From Microvirga aerilata (GTDB lineage Bacteria > Pseudomonadota > Alphaproteobacteria > Rhizobiales > Beijerinckiaceae): DNA of 53,696 nucleotides. Shown piece after piece: positions 7,689 through 16,802 of the stretch. How positions within the stretch are numbered: position 1 is the first letter of the stretch; each line of letters starts with the position of its first letter. The stretch lies in the NCBI RefSeq assembly GCF_016743775.1, contig NZ_JAEQMY010000035.1:1-53696 (forward strand), written 5' to 3'. The notes beneath the pieces were generated by a model. That model had not been told where the DNA came from. It saw only the letters and a list, made by a program, of their open reading frames with translations, and ran no database searches. Both the position numbers and the translations under genes were made by a program.

Positions 7689-8438
7689 CTACTGCAGGAT
7701 CGCCTTGACCTTCTCGGCAACACCGGTGCCAATGGCTTTGTGAGCCTCTGGGCTTAGGTGAACACCATCAATGCCGTCAGTCGTTGTCAGTTTGCCGACA
7801 TCAAGGAACTCGGCTCCTGCCGCTTTTGCAATCGCCTCATAGTAAGCTGGAAGCGCCTTCGTCTTCTCAACACCGCCGGCGAACCTTTCGGCGCGCCCTT
7901 CAGGGAACAATTTTCCAAGCGGAGGCGGAGCGAGAACTAGAATTTTGGGAGTAGAATATGATGTTCCGACCCCGCCCTTGGTCTGCGCCACGATGTCGAT
8001 CAGCTTGCCCATGCCAAGCGCGATCCGGTATGGCGAACGGTCAAACATCTTCTTCACGTCATTGGTGCCAAGCATGATGACTACGAGATCAAGCGGCTGG
8101 TGCGTAGCAAGAGCCGAGGACAGGTAGGCAGATCCATCGAGACCAGCACCTGAGATGTGGGGCAGTGTCGGATCGGGGACATCGGTTGTACGGGCGCTCA
8201 GCCCTTCGTCGATGATCTCGTAGCCTGATCCAAGTGTTGCCTGCAGGACGCCGGGCCAGCGCACGTCTTTGGGATAGCGCGTGGTCGAGCCGCTTTCGAC
8301 TGGGATGAAGCCCCAGGTGTTGGAGTCGCCGTACACCATGATGCGTTTGGCAGCTCCATCGGCGGCGTGCGCCATGCTTCCAGCCAGCAGCGCGACTGCC
8401 GTGAGTGCGCCGACGAGACTGCGTCGGGTGGGAGACAT
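7689..8438 (-). CDS. Exported SGNH/GDSL hydrolase (arylesterase-like)
   Basis: The product (249 residues) starts with a signal peptide that has a twin-arginine-like MSPTRRSLVGALTAVALLAG. The catalytic blocks of the SGNH family follow: block I VYGDSNTWGF with the nucleophilic Ser, the GTND block (IMLGTNDV) and the C-terminal DGVHLS with the Asp and His of the triad. Such enzymes hydrolyse ester bonds in the periplasm or outside the cell. The start at 8438 is supported by AGGAGG 8 bases upstream; the frame stays open for another 97 codons upstream but without signal-peptide character. It stands alone between the amino acid transporter operon and an IS6 remnant. Confidence 0.85.
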   Translation of the reverse strand: MSPTRRSLVGALTAVALLAGSMAHAADGAAKRIMVYGDSNTWGFIPVESGSTTRYPKDVRWPGVLQATLGSGYEIIDEGLSARTTDVPDPTLPHISGAGLDGSAYLSSALATHQPLDLVVIMLGTNDVKKMFDRSPYRIALGMGKLIDIVAQTKGGVGTSYSTPKILVLAPPPLGKLFPEGRAERFAGGVEKTKALPAYYEAIAKAAGAEFLDVGKLTTTDGIDGVHLSPEAHKAIGTGVAEKVKAILQ

Positions 8439-8919
8439 GTAGGTTTCCTCCTTGTTGCCAACCATGGGTTCGGTCTGACAATCGACAGATGAGCCTGCCG
8501 AAGGTGTCTCTGAACAGGGACTGCGTCTCATGGCAGAGTTGCGAATAACACAATCGTACTTTTGGCTCATGCACTCAGGAAGACAGCCGTGTATCTCGCG
8601 TAAGCCTCTCTGTGGAGCCGGATGGGACTGCGATTGGTCGTATTCGGAAGATGAGCCTCCAGATATCCGCGCTGTTCCTGCAAGTATCCAATCAAACACA
8701 CCCTGACAGGAGCCCCAGCCGTTCGCCAATGACTCGGAAAAATCAAAAGAGATTCACCGTCTGGGCTATGGAATTCAGCGCCAGTAATATTCCATCCTTG
8801 GTCCAGACATATGCTCCAACCACAGGATGGTCGGCTTTGGGCCAGGGACCGAGATTCCGTGCGTTTTCGGAACATCCGGTTCGATGAGGATTGCTGCCTT
8901 CGAGCTTAGGTCTCAGGAG
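8439..8919. other. Intergenic stretch upstream of the esterase
   Basis: No recognisable gene. A minus-strand frame from 8875 to 8567 has some coding character (PDGESLLIFPSHWRTAG) but no family could be named and no good ribosome site was seen. The right end borders the IS6-family remnant. Confidence 0.3.
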
Positions 8920-9678
8920 GGCACCGTCAGGATAACGCGCCGGTGACTGGACCTGAGCATAACCGGAGGATGAAACCGACCCATCATCCCCGCTATGCCC
9001 GTCACCGCTTTCCGGCTGAGGTGATCAGCCATGCTGTGTGGCTGTATTTCCGATCTCCGCTCAGTCTGCGTATGGTCGAGGAGATGCTGGCCGCCCGAGG
9101 GATCTTGGTCAGTCATGAGACCGTGCGGCAGTGGGCGCTGAAGTTCGGCCAGAGCTTTGCCAACCAGATCCGCCGCCGCTTTTGGGAGACAAGTGGCATA
9201 TAGACGAGGTGGTGATCCGCATTGCAGGCCGAAAGCATTGGCTCTGAAGAGCGGTGGACCAGCATGGTGTCGTGCTCGACATCCTGGTTCAAAGCCGTCG
9301 CAGTGCCAAGGCAGCCAAGCCGCTGCTGCGCAAGCTGCTCAAGAAGCAGGGCATCGCACCGCGCGTGATGATCACGGACAAGCTCGCCAGCATCGGGGCT
9401 TGAACCACAGGGCGGAGACTAGCCATCAGCCGACCCGACGACGGGAGGGCAGCATGAAGCGCTTCAAGTCAGCCGGGCAGACGCAACGCTTTCTATCAGT
9501 CCACGATCAGATCGCAAACCGCTTCCGTCGTCCTGTCAACGCCAATGCTGCCGAGCAGCGCACGTCCCGAACCCAAGCCTTCAGGGCTTGGGCTGAGGTG
9601 ACTGGCATCGGCACTGGCTTGCTTTCATCCTCCCGCTGTCGGCTGCGTCAAGCCTCCCAGCCAGAGCCATCAGGTGCC
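8920..9678 (+). mobile_element. Remnant of an IS6-family element
   Basis: The span holds a broken IS6-type transposase gene. GGCACC at 8920-8925 and its complement GGTGCC at 9673-9678 are candidate outer ends. That size, about 760 bp, is near the lower range of the family and fits an internal deletion. The end calls are tentative because only six bases match cleanly. Confidence 0.45.
8970..9615 (+). pseudogene. IS6-family transposase, frameshifted and deleted
   Basis: The first part (MKPTHHPRYARHRFPAEV, then HAVWLYFRSPLSLRMVEE and VSHETVRQWALKFG) is a normal IS6/IS26-type amino end. Near 9185 the frame changes; the new frame continues WHIDEVVIRIAGRKHWL, then hits a TGA at about 9247, and resumes with RAVDQHGVVLDILVQSRR. 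At about 9395, between TDKLAS and LNHRAETSHQ, some 20 or more codons are missing, including part of the DDE core. It ends with RTQAFRAWAEVTGI. The gene cannot make an active transposase. Confidence 0.85.
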
Positions 9679-9690
9679 GTGAGCCGCAAT

Positions 9691-10677
9691 TCAACGGCCT
9701 CGGATCTCGGCAGCGGCAAGCCTCGCTTCCCTGGCCCTGATGCGTTCACGGTGGGCCGTATAGAGGCCGCTTGCCGCAATGACCAGCCCACCAAAAAGGG
9801 TCATGGCTCCCGGGACGGTGCCGAAGACAGCAAAGCCGAGCAGTCCAGCGAACAGAAGCTGGACGTAAGAAAACGGCGCGATGGTGGACGCTGCGGCCCT
9901 GCGGTAGGCCAGGATGATGAGCCAGTGGCCTATGGTCGAGAAGCTGCCCATCAGCACCGCCAAGCCGATCTCTCCAGCAGTGGGTGTGCGCCAGTGGAAC
10001 GGCACAAAGGCTGTCAGGGCGAGCAGCCCAACCACGGCCGACCACGCCAGGGTTGCCTCGGGTCGTTCAGAGCTCATCAGGCGGGTAGCGATAGCAGCTA
10101 TAGCCCACGCCAGGGCCGCGCCAATCGGCAGCAGGGCGGCCACTTGAAAGGCCGAGCCGCCGGGCTGAACCACGAGCATCACGCCAAGGAAGCCCACCGC
10201 TGCCGCGGCCCAGCGCCGGATGCCCACCTTCTCTCCGAGAAGCGGGATGGATAGGGCGGTGATGAAGATCGGTGAGATGAAGTTGATCGCTGTTGCCTCG
10301 GCTACTGGGAGGTGCCCCAGTCCAAGGATGAAAAGAACGGCTGAGCCCGCCACGGCCAGCGCCCGGATGATCTGGAGCCGCAGGCGCGGCGTTTGCATCA
10401 CCCTCGCGCCGCGGGCGACAAAGACAGTCGGCACGACCAGCAGGCAGAAGACAACGTAGCGCAGCCAGGTGACTTCGATTGCAGGCAGGGTGCCTGTCAG
10501 GACCTTGGCGGCGACATCACCCATGGCGAAGAAGATGGTCGACAGGAGAGCCAGGCCAATGGCGGCGAAGGTCGCGTCTTTGGCAGGAGCACCGCTCCTT
10601 GCGCCGGATCTCGCGGGGCCGGCTTCGGCGATTAAGGAACAATCCGCCGCGGCGGACGAAGAGTGAGGAGGGCTCAT
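9691..10677 (-). CDS. DMT-superfamily (EamA) transporter
   Basis: A very hydrophobic protein of about 328 residues with ten likely membrane helices in two EamA repeats (first from ALLSTIFFAMGDVAAK, second from AALLPIGAALAWAIAA). The family includes exporters and importers of amino acids and other metabolites. The ATG at 10677 is used; a GTG at 10716 would add 13 residues, and neither has a strong ribosome site. It is a single gene next to the IS6 remnant, and its substrate cannot be inferred. Confidence 0.85.
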   Translation of the reverse strand: MSPPHSSSAAADCSLIAEAGPARSGARSGAPAKDATFAAIGLALLSTIFFAMGDVAAKVLTGTLPAIEVTWLRYVVFCLLVVPTVFVARGARVMQTPRLRLQIIRALAVAGSAVLFILGLGHLPVAEATAINFISPIFITALSIPLLGEKVGIRRWAAAAVGFLGVMLVVQPGGSAFQVAALLPIGAALAWAIAAIATRLMSSERPEATLAWSAVVGLLALTAFVPFHWRTPTAGEIGLAVLMGSFSTIGHWLIILAYRRAAASTIAPFSYVQLLFAGLLGFAVFGTVPGAMTLFGGLVIAASGLYTAHRERIRAREARLAAAEIRGR

Positions 10678-10894
10678 GTGTGCTGGAAGGATCTCGGCGA
10701 GAGCATGGGGCTTCACGCGCTCTGTTGAACAGCAGCATTACTCGGTACCGCTGAAAGTTGCATGAATTGATCCCCTCCTCTTGCGCGGGCTACCCCCGCG
10801 CTCGGCGCATGGAGGTCGCGCTGCGGCTTCGACGCCCTGTGGCCAGCTGGTGTTTGAGACCTAAACCAAGACGCAAATGGCGCCAGCAGTTTCA

Positions 10895-10932
10895 CCATCT
10901 GATGCTGTCACCCTTAGGGGCGGATCAGATGG
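10895..10932 (-). terminator. Possible stem-loop downstream of the small hypothetical genes
   Basis: CCATCTGAT and ATCAGATGG are perfect 9-bp arms around a 20-base loop, about 38 bases after the minus-strand stop at 10970. The loop is long and no T-run follows. Confidence 0.25.
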
Positions 10933-10969
10933 CAATGGGACGGTATGATCAGGCGCTGCGGACCTCCAG

Positions 10970-11215
10970 TCATTTCCCGGAGTTGCTTTTCACCGCTGGG
11001 TTACCAAGCCAGTTGCGGAGTTCTTCCAGGGTTGGGAAGTCATGTTCGATCTCTTTGAAGGGAGCCGGTCTCTTGCTTCGTGGTAGAGCCTCGAGCAGTT
11101 CCGCTGTCCACGTGTAGGGCTGTTGGGACCCGTTTCTGACGACGCTGCCCATCACCTCACCATTCAGAAGCAGGTCATAGGCGCCAGGTGCGAGCTGGAT
11201 CAGACTGTAGGTCAT
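10970..11215 (-). CDS. Small hypothetical protein (81 residues)
   Basis: The protein begins MTYSLIQLAPGAYDLLL and contains RNGSQQPYTWTAELLE and FPTLEELRNWLG. It is soluble, acidic-amphipathic and has no recognised domain; proteins of this look are common as lone small genes in Hyphomicrobiales. Its start overlaps the stop of a 58-residue gene in the form ATGA, which supports both being translated together. Function unknown. Confidence 0.6.
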   Translation of the reverse strand: MTYSLIQLAPGAYDLLLNGEVMGSVVRNGSQQPYTWTAELLEALPRSKRPAPFKEIEHDFPTLEELRNWLGNPAVKSNSGK

Positions 11216-11388
11216 GCCGGATCCTCAGCGGAAGCTAACAATGCCTTGTTCCACTCATATGCTTCAATAAGAGCAGCCTCACGATCCGGTACCATAATCA
11301 GGGTCGGGCGCTGCTTGGGCTGAGTCACGAAGGCCATCGAATCCAAACCACCTCGGCTAAGCCGGATCTGGTAGCCATTGTACTCCAC
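11212..11388 (-). CDS. Small hypothetical protein (58 residues, GTG start)
   Basis: From GTG at 11388 the frame reads VEYNGYQIRLSRGG, then FVTQPKQRPTLIMVPDREA and EAYEWNKALLASAEDPA, and stops with a TGA overlapping the next gene's ATG. An upstream in-frame stop limits the start to within about 10 codons. Codon use and the YNGYQI...PDREAALIEAY pattern look coding. Function unknown; likely co-expressed with the next gene. Confidence 0.5.
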   Translation of the reverse strand: MEYNGYQIRLSRGGLDSMAFVTQPKQRPTLIMVPDREAALIEAYEWNKALLASAEDPA

Positions 11389-11667
11389 GAGGGTGGCTTT
11401 TCGGGGTGGTGAGGATCAGTCTTGGTGATGACAGCAAGTCTCGGCTCTTACGCAGCATACACCAGGCGATCGGTTCGGCCTTGTGCTTGAATGGACCAGT
11501 GGGTGGTGGGCCTGGAGGGATCTAAACCGCCGACACAAGGATCATGATTTGATGCGATTCAAGGCTAAACTGCAGCAAATAATACTGTTTCTTTATAACG
11601 CGTTACCTCTACGCTAGACATATGACCTTAACAGGGGAGCCCCTCCTGCTGCCCAGTTCTCAAGCAA

Positions 11668-12609
11668 CTAGCCGAGGCGTTCCATGAGGTAATGCGCGAT
11701 GAAAAGGTCGAGGTGGCCAGCGCCTGCATTCTTGTACAAGGTAATTTCGTTAACAGACTCACGCCCGGCGTGCCGTCCAGTGCAAAACGCGAATAAATCG
11801 GCTTGGATATCGCTTGCCGAGATTACCCCACGCGCAATGGGCCCTGTGAACTCCCCTGAACGCTCAAGACAGCCATATGTATCGACGAATATCCGGGCTC
11901 GCCTTAGCATCTCGTCGTTCGCCTCCCGCATAGACGGAGTAAACGATCCTACAAGGTCCACGTGAGTGCCCGACTTTACAAGCTCACCCTTGATCAGGGG
12001 CTCTTCGGACATCGTCGCGCTCGATATTACATCTGCGGCACTGATGGCGCTTTTGAGATCGTCTACTACCTCTGCATCAATACCTTCAGCTCGCAGCTGG
12101 GTCGAGAGCGCCTCCGCCCGCTGATAGGTACGATTCCAGACGCATACACGCCGCAAGGAGGGACGAACATTGATGTGAGCACGGACAAGGTAGGGTGCCA
12201 GTGCTCCAGCTCCAACCATCAGGAGCGTTTGAACATCCTTTCGAGCAAGATAACTCGCTCCCAGGGCTGAGTCGGCCGCTGTTTTGCGGAAGATTAGAGC
12301 CTCACCATCGATGATGGCCAGGGGCACGCCCGTAACTGGATGAAAAACCACGTAGAGTGCGTTCACCGTTGGAACGCCATGGTTTTCCATATTCCCTGGA
12401 AAAGATGTAACAAGCTTAGCTCCAAGAGCCCTCCCGGGCTGCCAAGCTGGAATCGTTAAAAGGATGTTTGGCTGACCCTCTGCGCGATCTTCTTTGAGGG
12501 TGACCCGTCCCGTTTCCGGAACCTCGCCGCGATGAGCTTCCCGCAGCGCAGCAATTGTGCTTGTCCAATCAAGCAGTCCATGAACAAGCTCCGCCCCGAC
12601 AAAACGCAT
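11668..12609 (-). CDS. Ornithine cyclodeaminase/mu-crystallin family protein
   Basis: This 313-residue protein has the NAD-binding segment LLMVGAGALAPYLVRAH typical of the OCD/mu-crystallin family, preceded by the substrate-site FPGNMENHGVPTVNALYVVF. Members act as ornithine cyclodeaminase, alanine dehydrogenase or imine reductase (for example delta1-pyrroline-2-carboxylate reductase). It is the last gene of the operon from 19409, 6 bases after a flavin oxidase gene. An imine-reducing role downstream of an amine oxidase would make sense, but that is inference. Confidence 0.85.
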   Translation of the reverse strand: MRFVGAELVHGLLDWTSTIAALREAHRGEVPETGRVTLKEDRAEGQPNILLTIPAWQPGRALGAKLVTSFPGNMENHGVPTVNALYVVFHPVTGVPLAIIDGEALIFRKTAADSALGASYLARKDVQTLLMVGAGALAPYLVRAHINVRPSLRRVCVWNRTYQRAEALSTQLRAEGIDAEVVDDLKSAISAADVISSATMSEEPLIKGELVKSGTHVDLVGSFTPSMREANDEMLRRARIFVDTYGCLERSGEFTGPIARGVISASDIQADLFAFCTGRHAGRESVNEITLYKNAGAGHLDLFIAHYLMERLG

Positions 12610-12615
12610 GTTGAA

Positions 12616-14175
12616 TCAGCCTAAAGCTGATGCAGGTTGAGCCGGGTTGAAATGCTCCTGCACGAAACGCGCGTAGCCCAGCACCTCCGCCGTCACTCGT
12701 TCGTCATCCCATCCAACAATATCAGCGATAGCCTCTGCGGCGGCACGCGCGGAAGACAGACCCATGTCGCCTGCCCAGCCGAGCGATACACGGCGAAACA
12801 GAAGATCAACAAGTGTCTCGACGTGTTCATGAGCCGCTGCGTGACGCAGGTCGGCAACTTTCACTTCTGGATAATCATAGGAAATTGGGAGGGAATTTTG
12901 ATTATCAGGAGGCAGCTTTGCCCCGTATGATAAAGTCCTTCCTTGCTGGGATGGTCGCCTCATCTGCTTGACCTTGCTGACCACTGCACGCCCTGCGTGG
13001 CGGTGCAGCATGATGGGAGTGCCGGTGACAGTCAGTGCATTTGGCATACCATCATCGCTCATGTCATGAATGGTCAGCGACTTGACACCCTCATGGCCCG
13101 TGCTTGCCGTACGTGGCCGAACGCCAGACCAGCTATAGATGATATCCTTCTGGCTGAGTGCGAGACTTGGGAACACCGTATTCGCTTCATTCAGGATAAA
13201 CGCGACCTCCTCGGGCAGAACTCGGACATCTTCCGGATTACCATCGAAGACAGTCTCGGTTGGACCGAAGAAATGGTATTTACCCCAAGGCATGCAATAA
13301 AATGGCTGCCCGATGCTGCTGATTGTCTCCATTCCCAACCCGCGACACCCGTCCGGGAGTTTCACCATGATATTTACGCCCTTGATACCGACGAGGCGTT
13401 TACGTGGGCTCCGCACTGCCTGGGCGTTCACTTGGTCCGCCCATGGACCGGCGGCATTGATCAGGATACCCCCACGCACCTGTGCAGTCGATCCCGTCAT
13501 CTGGGTATCCTCAAGCGTGACTTGCCAGGAGGAGCCAGGCATTCGCTCCAGTTTGACCGCTTTTGTATAGTTACGGACAGTCGCTCCGCATCGCTCGGCA
13601 TCGAGGACCGTGTCCACACAAATCCGTTCAGCCCAATTGAACTGGTACTCGGTGAAAACGCCGACGCTCTCCAAGCGGCTCCTATCCATCAGCCGGATCA
13701 AGCCAAATTGATCGGCCGCGGCCTCCGCGGGTATTCGGCGGTAATTAAGCGGCGCATCTCGAGATCCGAACAGACCGAGCGCCTTGTAGCCAAGGTCGAC
13801 CTTCCATCCTAGATACTTACTGTCACGGTAGACGGGGAAAAAGAACGTATGCTTGTTCAGCCGCTTCGGCATAGTCCTCATGAGCTGCGTGCGGCATTCC
13901 ATTGCGAGCTTCGCCATTCTGACCCGGGTCAGCAGGTCACGTGGGCGGTAGGCGAAGCGCCAAAGCTCATAGTCTGGAGAGAAGTAGGCAAGACCACAAT
14001 AGAGCAATCGGCTCGAGCGACTGCTGGTGCCACTCGCGAAATCTCCTTGGTCAACGAGCAGAGTACTGTAACCTTGAGACGCAAGATGCTGCGCGCTGCT
14101 TGCCCCTGCCGCGCCGCCTCCGATTACAATCGCGTCGTAAGATCGTTGCTCAAGACTGGACAGCGGTGCTCGCAT
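12616..14175 (-). CDS. GlpD-like FAD-dependent oxidoreductase
   Basis: About 519 residues. The amino end carries the FAD motif YDAIVIGGGAAGASSAQHLAS followed by GDFASGTSSRSSRLL, the flavin-contact region of aerobic glycerol-3-phosphate dehydrogenases. The C-terminal third has the GlpD-type helical cap (HAAAHEHVETLVDLLFRR). ATG 14175 is chosen because it puts the FAD motif at the usual distance; a GTG at 14223 adds 16 residues. The gene sits inside a dipeptide-type transporter operon, between the ATPase and an OCD-like gene, so it may oxidise the imported compound rather than glycerol-3-phosphate. Confidence 0.8.
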   Translation of the reverse strand: MRAPLSSLEQRSYDAIVIGGGAAGASSAQHLASQGYSTLLVDQGDFASGTSSRSSRLLYCGLAYFSPDYELWRFAYRPRDLLTRVRMAKLAMECRTQLMRTMPKRLNKHTFFFPVYRDSKYLGWKVDLGYKALGLFGSRDAPLNYRRIPAEAAADQFGLIRLMDRSRLESVGVFTEYQFNWAERICVDTVLDAERCGATVRNYTKAVKLERMPGSSWQVTLEDTQMTGSTAQVRGGILINAAGPWADQVNAQAVRSPRKRLVGIKGVNIMVKLPDGCRGLGMETISSIGQPFYCMPWGKYHFFGPTETVFDGNPEDVRVLPEEVAFILNEANTVFPSLALSQKDIIYSWSGVRPRTASTGHEGVKSLTIHDMSDDGMPNALTVTGTPIMLHRHAGRAVVSKVKQMRRPSQQGRTLSYGAKLPPDNQNSLPISYDYPEVKVADLRHAAAHEHVETLVDLLFRRVSLGWAGDMGLSSARAAAEAIADIVGWDDERVTAEVLGYARFVQEHFNPAQPASALG

Positions 14176-14234
14176 GATCTCACATCCACGTCTAAACTTT
14201 ACCAGAGATTTTTCGCTTGGCACGCGACCTAGAA

Positions 14235-15965
14235 CTATGAACTGACGGCCAGCGTTGAACGTGATCCTTCAGATACAGAGACAGGAGTGAGTACATCCGT
14301 TTCGAGGGCATGCCGCAGTCGATTGCGCGTCGCGATAGCCTCTTCTAACCACCCGGGGCGCGCCTGCGGAACTGAGCTAACGAGGAGCTGCGTATACGGA
14401 TCCTTGGGTGATGAGAGTACAATTTGCGTCGGACCACTCTCGACAATACGCCCATGTCGAAGGACTGTGACCTCCTGGGCAAGAGTCGACACGGTTGCGA
14501 GATCATGACTGATGAAGATAATGCCCAGCCGAAGTTTCTTGCTTAGGTCCTCCACCAACTGAATAATCGACTCTGCTACAATTGTGTCGAGAGCAGAGGT
14601 AATCTCGTCGCAGATCAAAATTTCCGGCTCCGCAGCCAAGGCACGGGCAAGATTTACACGCTGCTTTTCACCACCGGAGAGCTGGCTCGGCAAACGATTT
14701 GCATATTCCGGCGGCAGCTGCACCATTTTCAATAATTCGGCGACTCGAGCCTCGCGTGCGCGGCCGGACGTTCCATGGAAGAACTTCAAAACCCGTCCAA
14801 GAATACGACCGACACTGTGCTTCTGATTTAGCGCCGTGTCTGCCATCTGAAAGACGAGCTGAATGCGCTGGCGCTCGGAAACAGTCCGGCGTTCTACAGT
14901 ATCAGCAAGGTTCTTTCCATCCATATAGATCTTGCCCTGAGCAGCTGGATGTAGGCCAGCTATGACACGTGCAAGAGTGCTCTTACCGGAGCCAGACTCA
15001 CCGATTACGCCGACGACTTCACCCTTGTGAAGTTTGAGGCTAATATCACTTAGCGTTGTGACAGCGGGTGCGCCATCGGTAACCTTGCCGAAGCCCGCAA
15101 CCACTTTTTCCACCGTGAGGAGCGGCGTTGCCGCATGGCTAGGAGAGGGTGCAATGATATGGCCCGCACCCGCTGAGCCAATCGTCATGTGCTTGCTCGC
15201 CGCGACGAGCTCCCTAGTATAGGCTTCCCTAGGTGAGTCTAAAATCTCGCGAGCTGTTCCAAACTCAATTACACGGCCCGCGCGAAGCACAGCAATCTTC
15301 GTCGCGATCTGAGAAACAACTGCGAGATCATGACTGACAAACAGAGCTGCAGTGTTATTGTCGGCAATTCCTTGCTTGAGCGCCCGCAGCACCTCAACCT
15401 GTGTTGTTACGTCGAGTGCACTTGTTGGCTCATCGCAGACAAGCAGTAGAGGCGATTCCTGCAGACCCATCGCGATCATAAACCGCTGAAGCTGGCCGCC
15501 AGAGACTTGATGCGGGAAGCGTCCCCCGACCACTTCAGGATTGGGCAGATCGAGACGGCCGTAAAGACGGTGGGCCGCTTGGAGAGCCTCTTTGTATGGC
15601 CGGGTATTATGCACCCGTGACACCTCGGTGACTTGCGCATCAAGGCGCAGGCGTGGATTGAACGCTGCCGCCGCACTCTGCGCGATATACGCAATCGTCC
15701 GTCCTCTAAGGGACCTCAATGTCTGTGGAGCGGCACGCAGCATTTCAGTGCCGTCAAGGGTAACACTGCCGCGCCGGATTCGTAGCCCAGGCCGCAGGTG
15801 GCCAAGGGCTGTTAACGCAAGCGTAGTTTTCCCGGATCCCGAAGCTCCGATCAGAGCTAACACCTCACCCCGCTCGACCGAGATCGAAATGCCATCAACA
15901 ACAGGACGGCCCCCAGATACCGGCTCAACAACCAAGTCTTCGATACTCAGAACAGAATTGCTCAT
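14235..15965 (-). CDS. Dipeptide/oligopeptide ABC transporter, fused double ATP-binding protein
   Basis: The 576 residues hold two complete ATPase domains in tandem (DppD and DppF-like). Domain 1 has GASGSGKTT, VSGGQLQR and [13 protein letters not shown]; domain 2 (from about residue 285) has GESGSGKST, LSGGEKQR and EILICDEITSALD, with Ile replacing the usual Pro after the Walker B Glu. Such fusions serve glutathione-, dipeptide- and opine-type importers. It overlaps the upstream permease gene by four bases (ATGA) and is followed 11 bases later by further open frame leading into the flavin oxidase. Confidence 0.92.
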   Translation of the reverse strand: MSNSVLSIEDLVVEPVSGGRPVVDGISISVERGEVLALIGASGSGKTTLALTALGHLRPGLRIRRGSVTLDGTEMLRAAPQTLRSLRGRTIAYIAQSAAAAFNPRLRLDAQVTEVSRVHNTRPYKEALQAAHRLYGRLDLPNPEVVGGRFPHQVSGGQLQRFMIAMGLQESPLLLVCDEPTSALDVTTQVEVLRALKQGIADNNTAALFVSHDLAVVSQIATKIAVLRAGRVIEFGTAREILDSPREAYTRELVAASKHMTIGSAGAGHIIAPSPSHAATPLLTVEKVVAGFGKVTDGAPAVTTLSDISLKLHKGEVVGVIGESGSGKSTLARVIAGLHPAAQGKIYMDGKNLADTVERRTVSERQRIQLVFQMADTALNQKHSVGRILGRVLKFFHGTSGRAREARVAELLKMVQLPPEYANRLPSQLSGGEKQRVNLARALAAEPEILICDEITSALDTIVAESIIQLVEDLSKKLRLGIIFISHDLATVSTLAQEVTVLRHGRIVESGPTQIVLSSPKDPYTQLLVSSVPQARPGWLEEAIATRNRLRHALETDVLTPVSVSEGSRSTLAVSS

Positions 15966-16801
15966 CGGGTGCCCTTCTGCTTGCGCTGGTGTTCGTCAAG
16001 GCTGTCGACAAAGAGATTGAGAGCAACTGACGTCACCGCGATCGCGATAGCTGGAAAAATAGGAACAAGTGACCCTGCGGCGAGACCTCCGAGATTCTCG
16101 CGCACCAGACCGCCCCAGTCAGCGAGCGGTGGCTGTACTCCCAAGCCTAGGAAGCTGAGGCTGCTCATGAACAGAATGGCAAAACTCATGCGGATCGCGA
16201 AATCGGCGGCCAGTGGCTGAGCAACGTGAGGAAGTATCTCTGCGAATAGAATCCAGCCAGTGCCTTCCCCTCGCGACTTTGCAACTTTAATAAAGTCCAT
16301 ATTCACCAGGTCACTTCCGAGCGCTCGCGCGATGCGGAAGACACCGGCGGCATAGACGATTGCCGCCAGTATCACGATGACGACTATCGAAGGGCCGAGA
16401 GCGGCCACAACAACAAGCCCGACAATAATCTTGGGAAGCGATAGAATCAGGTCCGCGACTCGGCTGATTACCGCGTCTACCCACCCTCCTCGCAGAGCAG
16501 CCAAAAGGCCCAACGTATCCCCAAGGAGATGAGCCAAAGCGGTGGCCGCAAGCGCCATGACCAGGGTCGTGCGCGTTCCATCGATCAGTCGTGAGAAAAG
16601 GTCTCGGCCGAGATAGTCCGAGCCAAGCCAGATTCCAACCTGCGGGCTACCAAAAGGCTCGTCTGTAACGAACTCCGTTGGATCATGTGGCATGATCCAA
16701 GGACTGAAGATTGCGACCAGAGTACATAGTCCGATAATGAACATGCTGATCCAGAGGGTCAGCTTCATTTCCCGGCGGTGGACCACAGCTGCGTCGAGCA
16801 T
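15962..16801 (-). CDS. Dipeptide-type ABC transporter permease (DppC-like)
   Basis: This 279-residue inner membrane protein has the OppC-type amino region (ISMFIIGLCTLVAIFSPW, then GSDYLGRDLFSRLIDGTR) and five to six spans, with the EAA loop near DFIKVAKSRGEG. It pairs with the DppB-like permease, from which it is separated by one base, and overlaps the ATPase gene by four. Confidence 0.93.
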   Translation of the reverse strand: MLDAAVVHRREMKLTLWISMFIIGLCTLVAIFSPWIMPHDPTEFVTDEPFGSPQVGIWLGSDYLGRDLFSRLIDGTRTTLVMALAATALAHLLGDTLGLLAALRGGWVDAVISRVADLILSLPKIIVGLVVVAALGPSIVVIVILAAIVYAAGVFRIARALGSDLVNMDFIKVAKSRGEGTGWILFAEILPHVAQPLAADFAIRMSFAILFMSSLSFLGLGVQPPLADWGGLVRENLGGLAAGSLVPIFPAIAIAVTSVALNLFVDSLDEHQRKQKGTR

Positions 16802-16802
16802 G

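Noticed and set aside
9157..10254. Long plus-strand open frame (365 codons) across the IS6 end and the DMT transporter
   Set aside because: Its right two thirds are the antisense of a clear membrane transporter gene, and its left part only borrows IS6 codons out of frame; composition is Arg/Gly/Gln rich.
12943..13812. Plus-strand open frame of 289 codons
   Set aside because: Antisense of the GlpD-like oxidase; Cys/His-rich composition with no recognisable fold.
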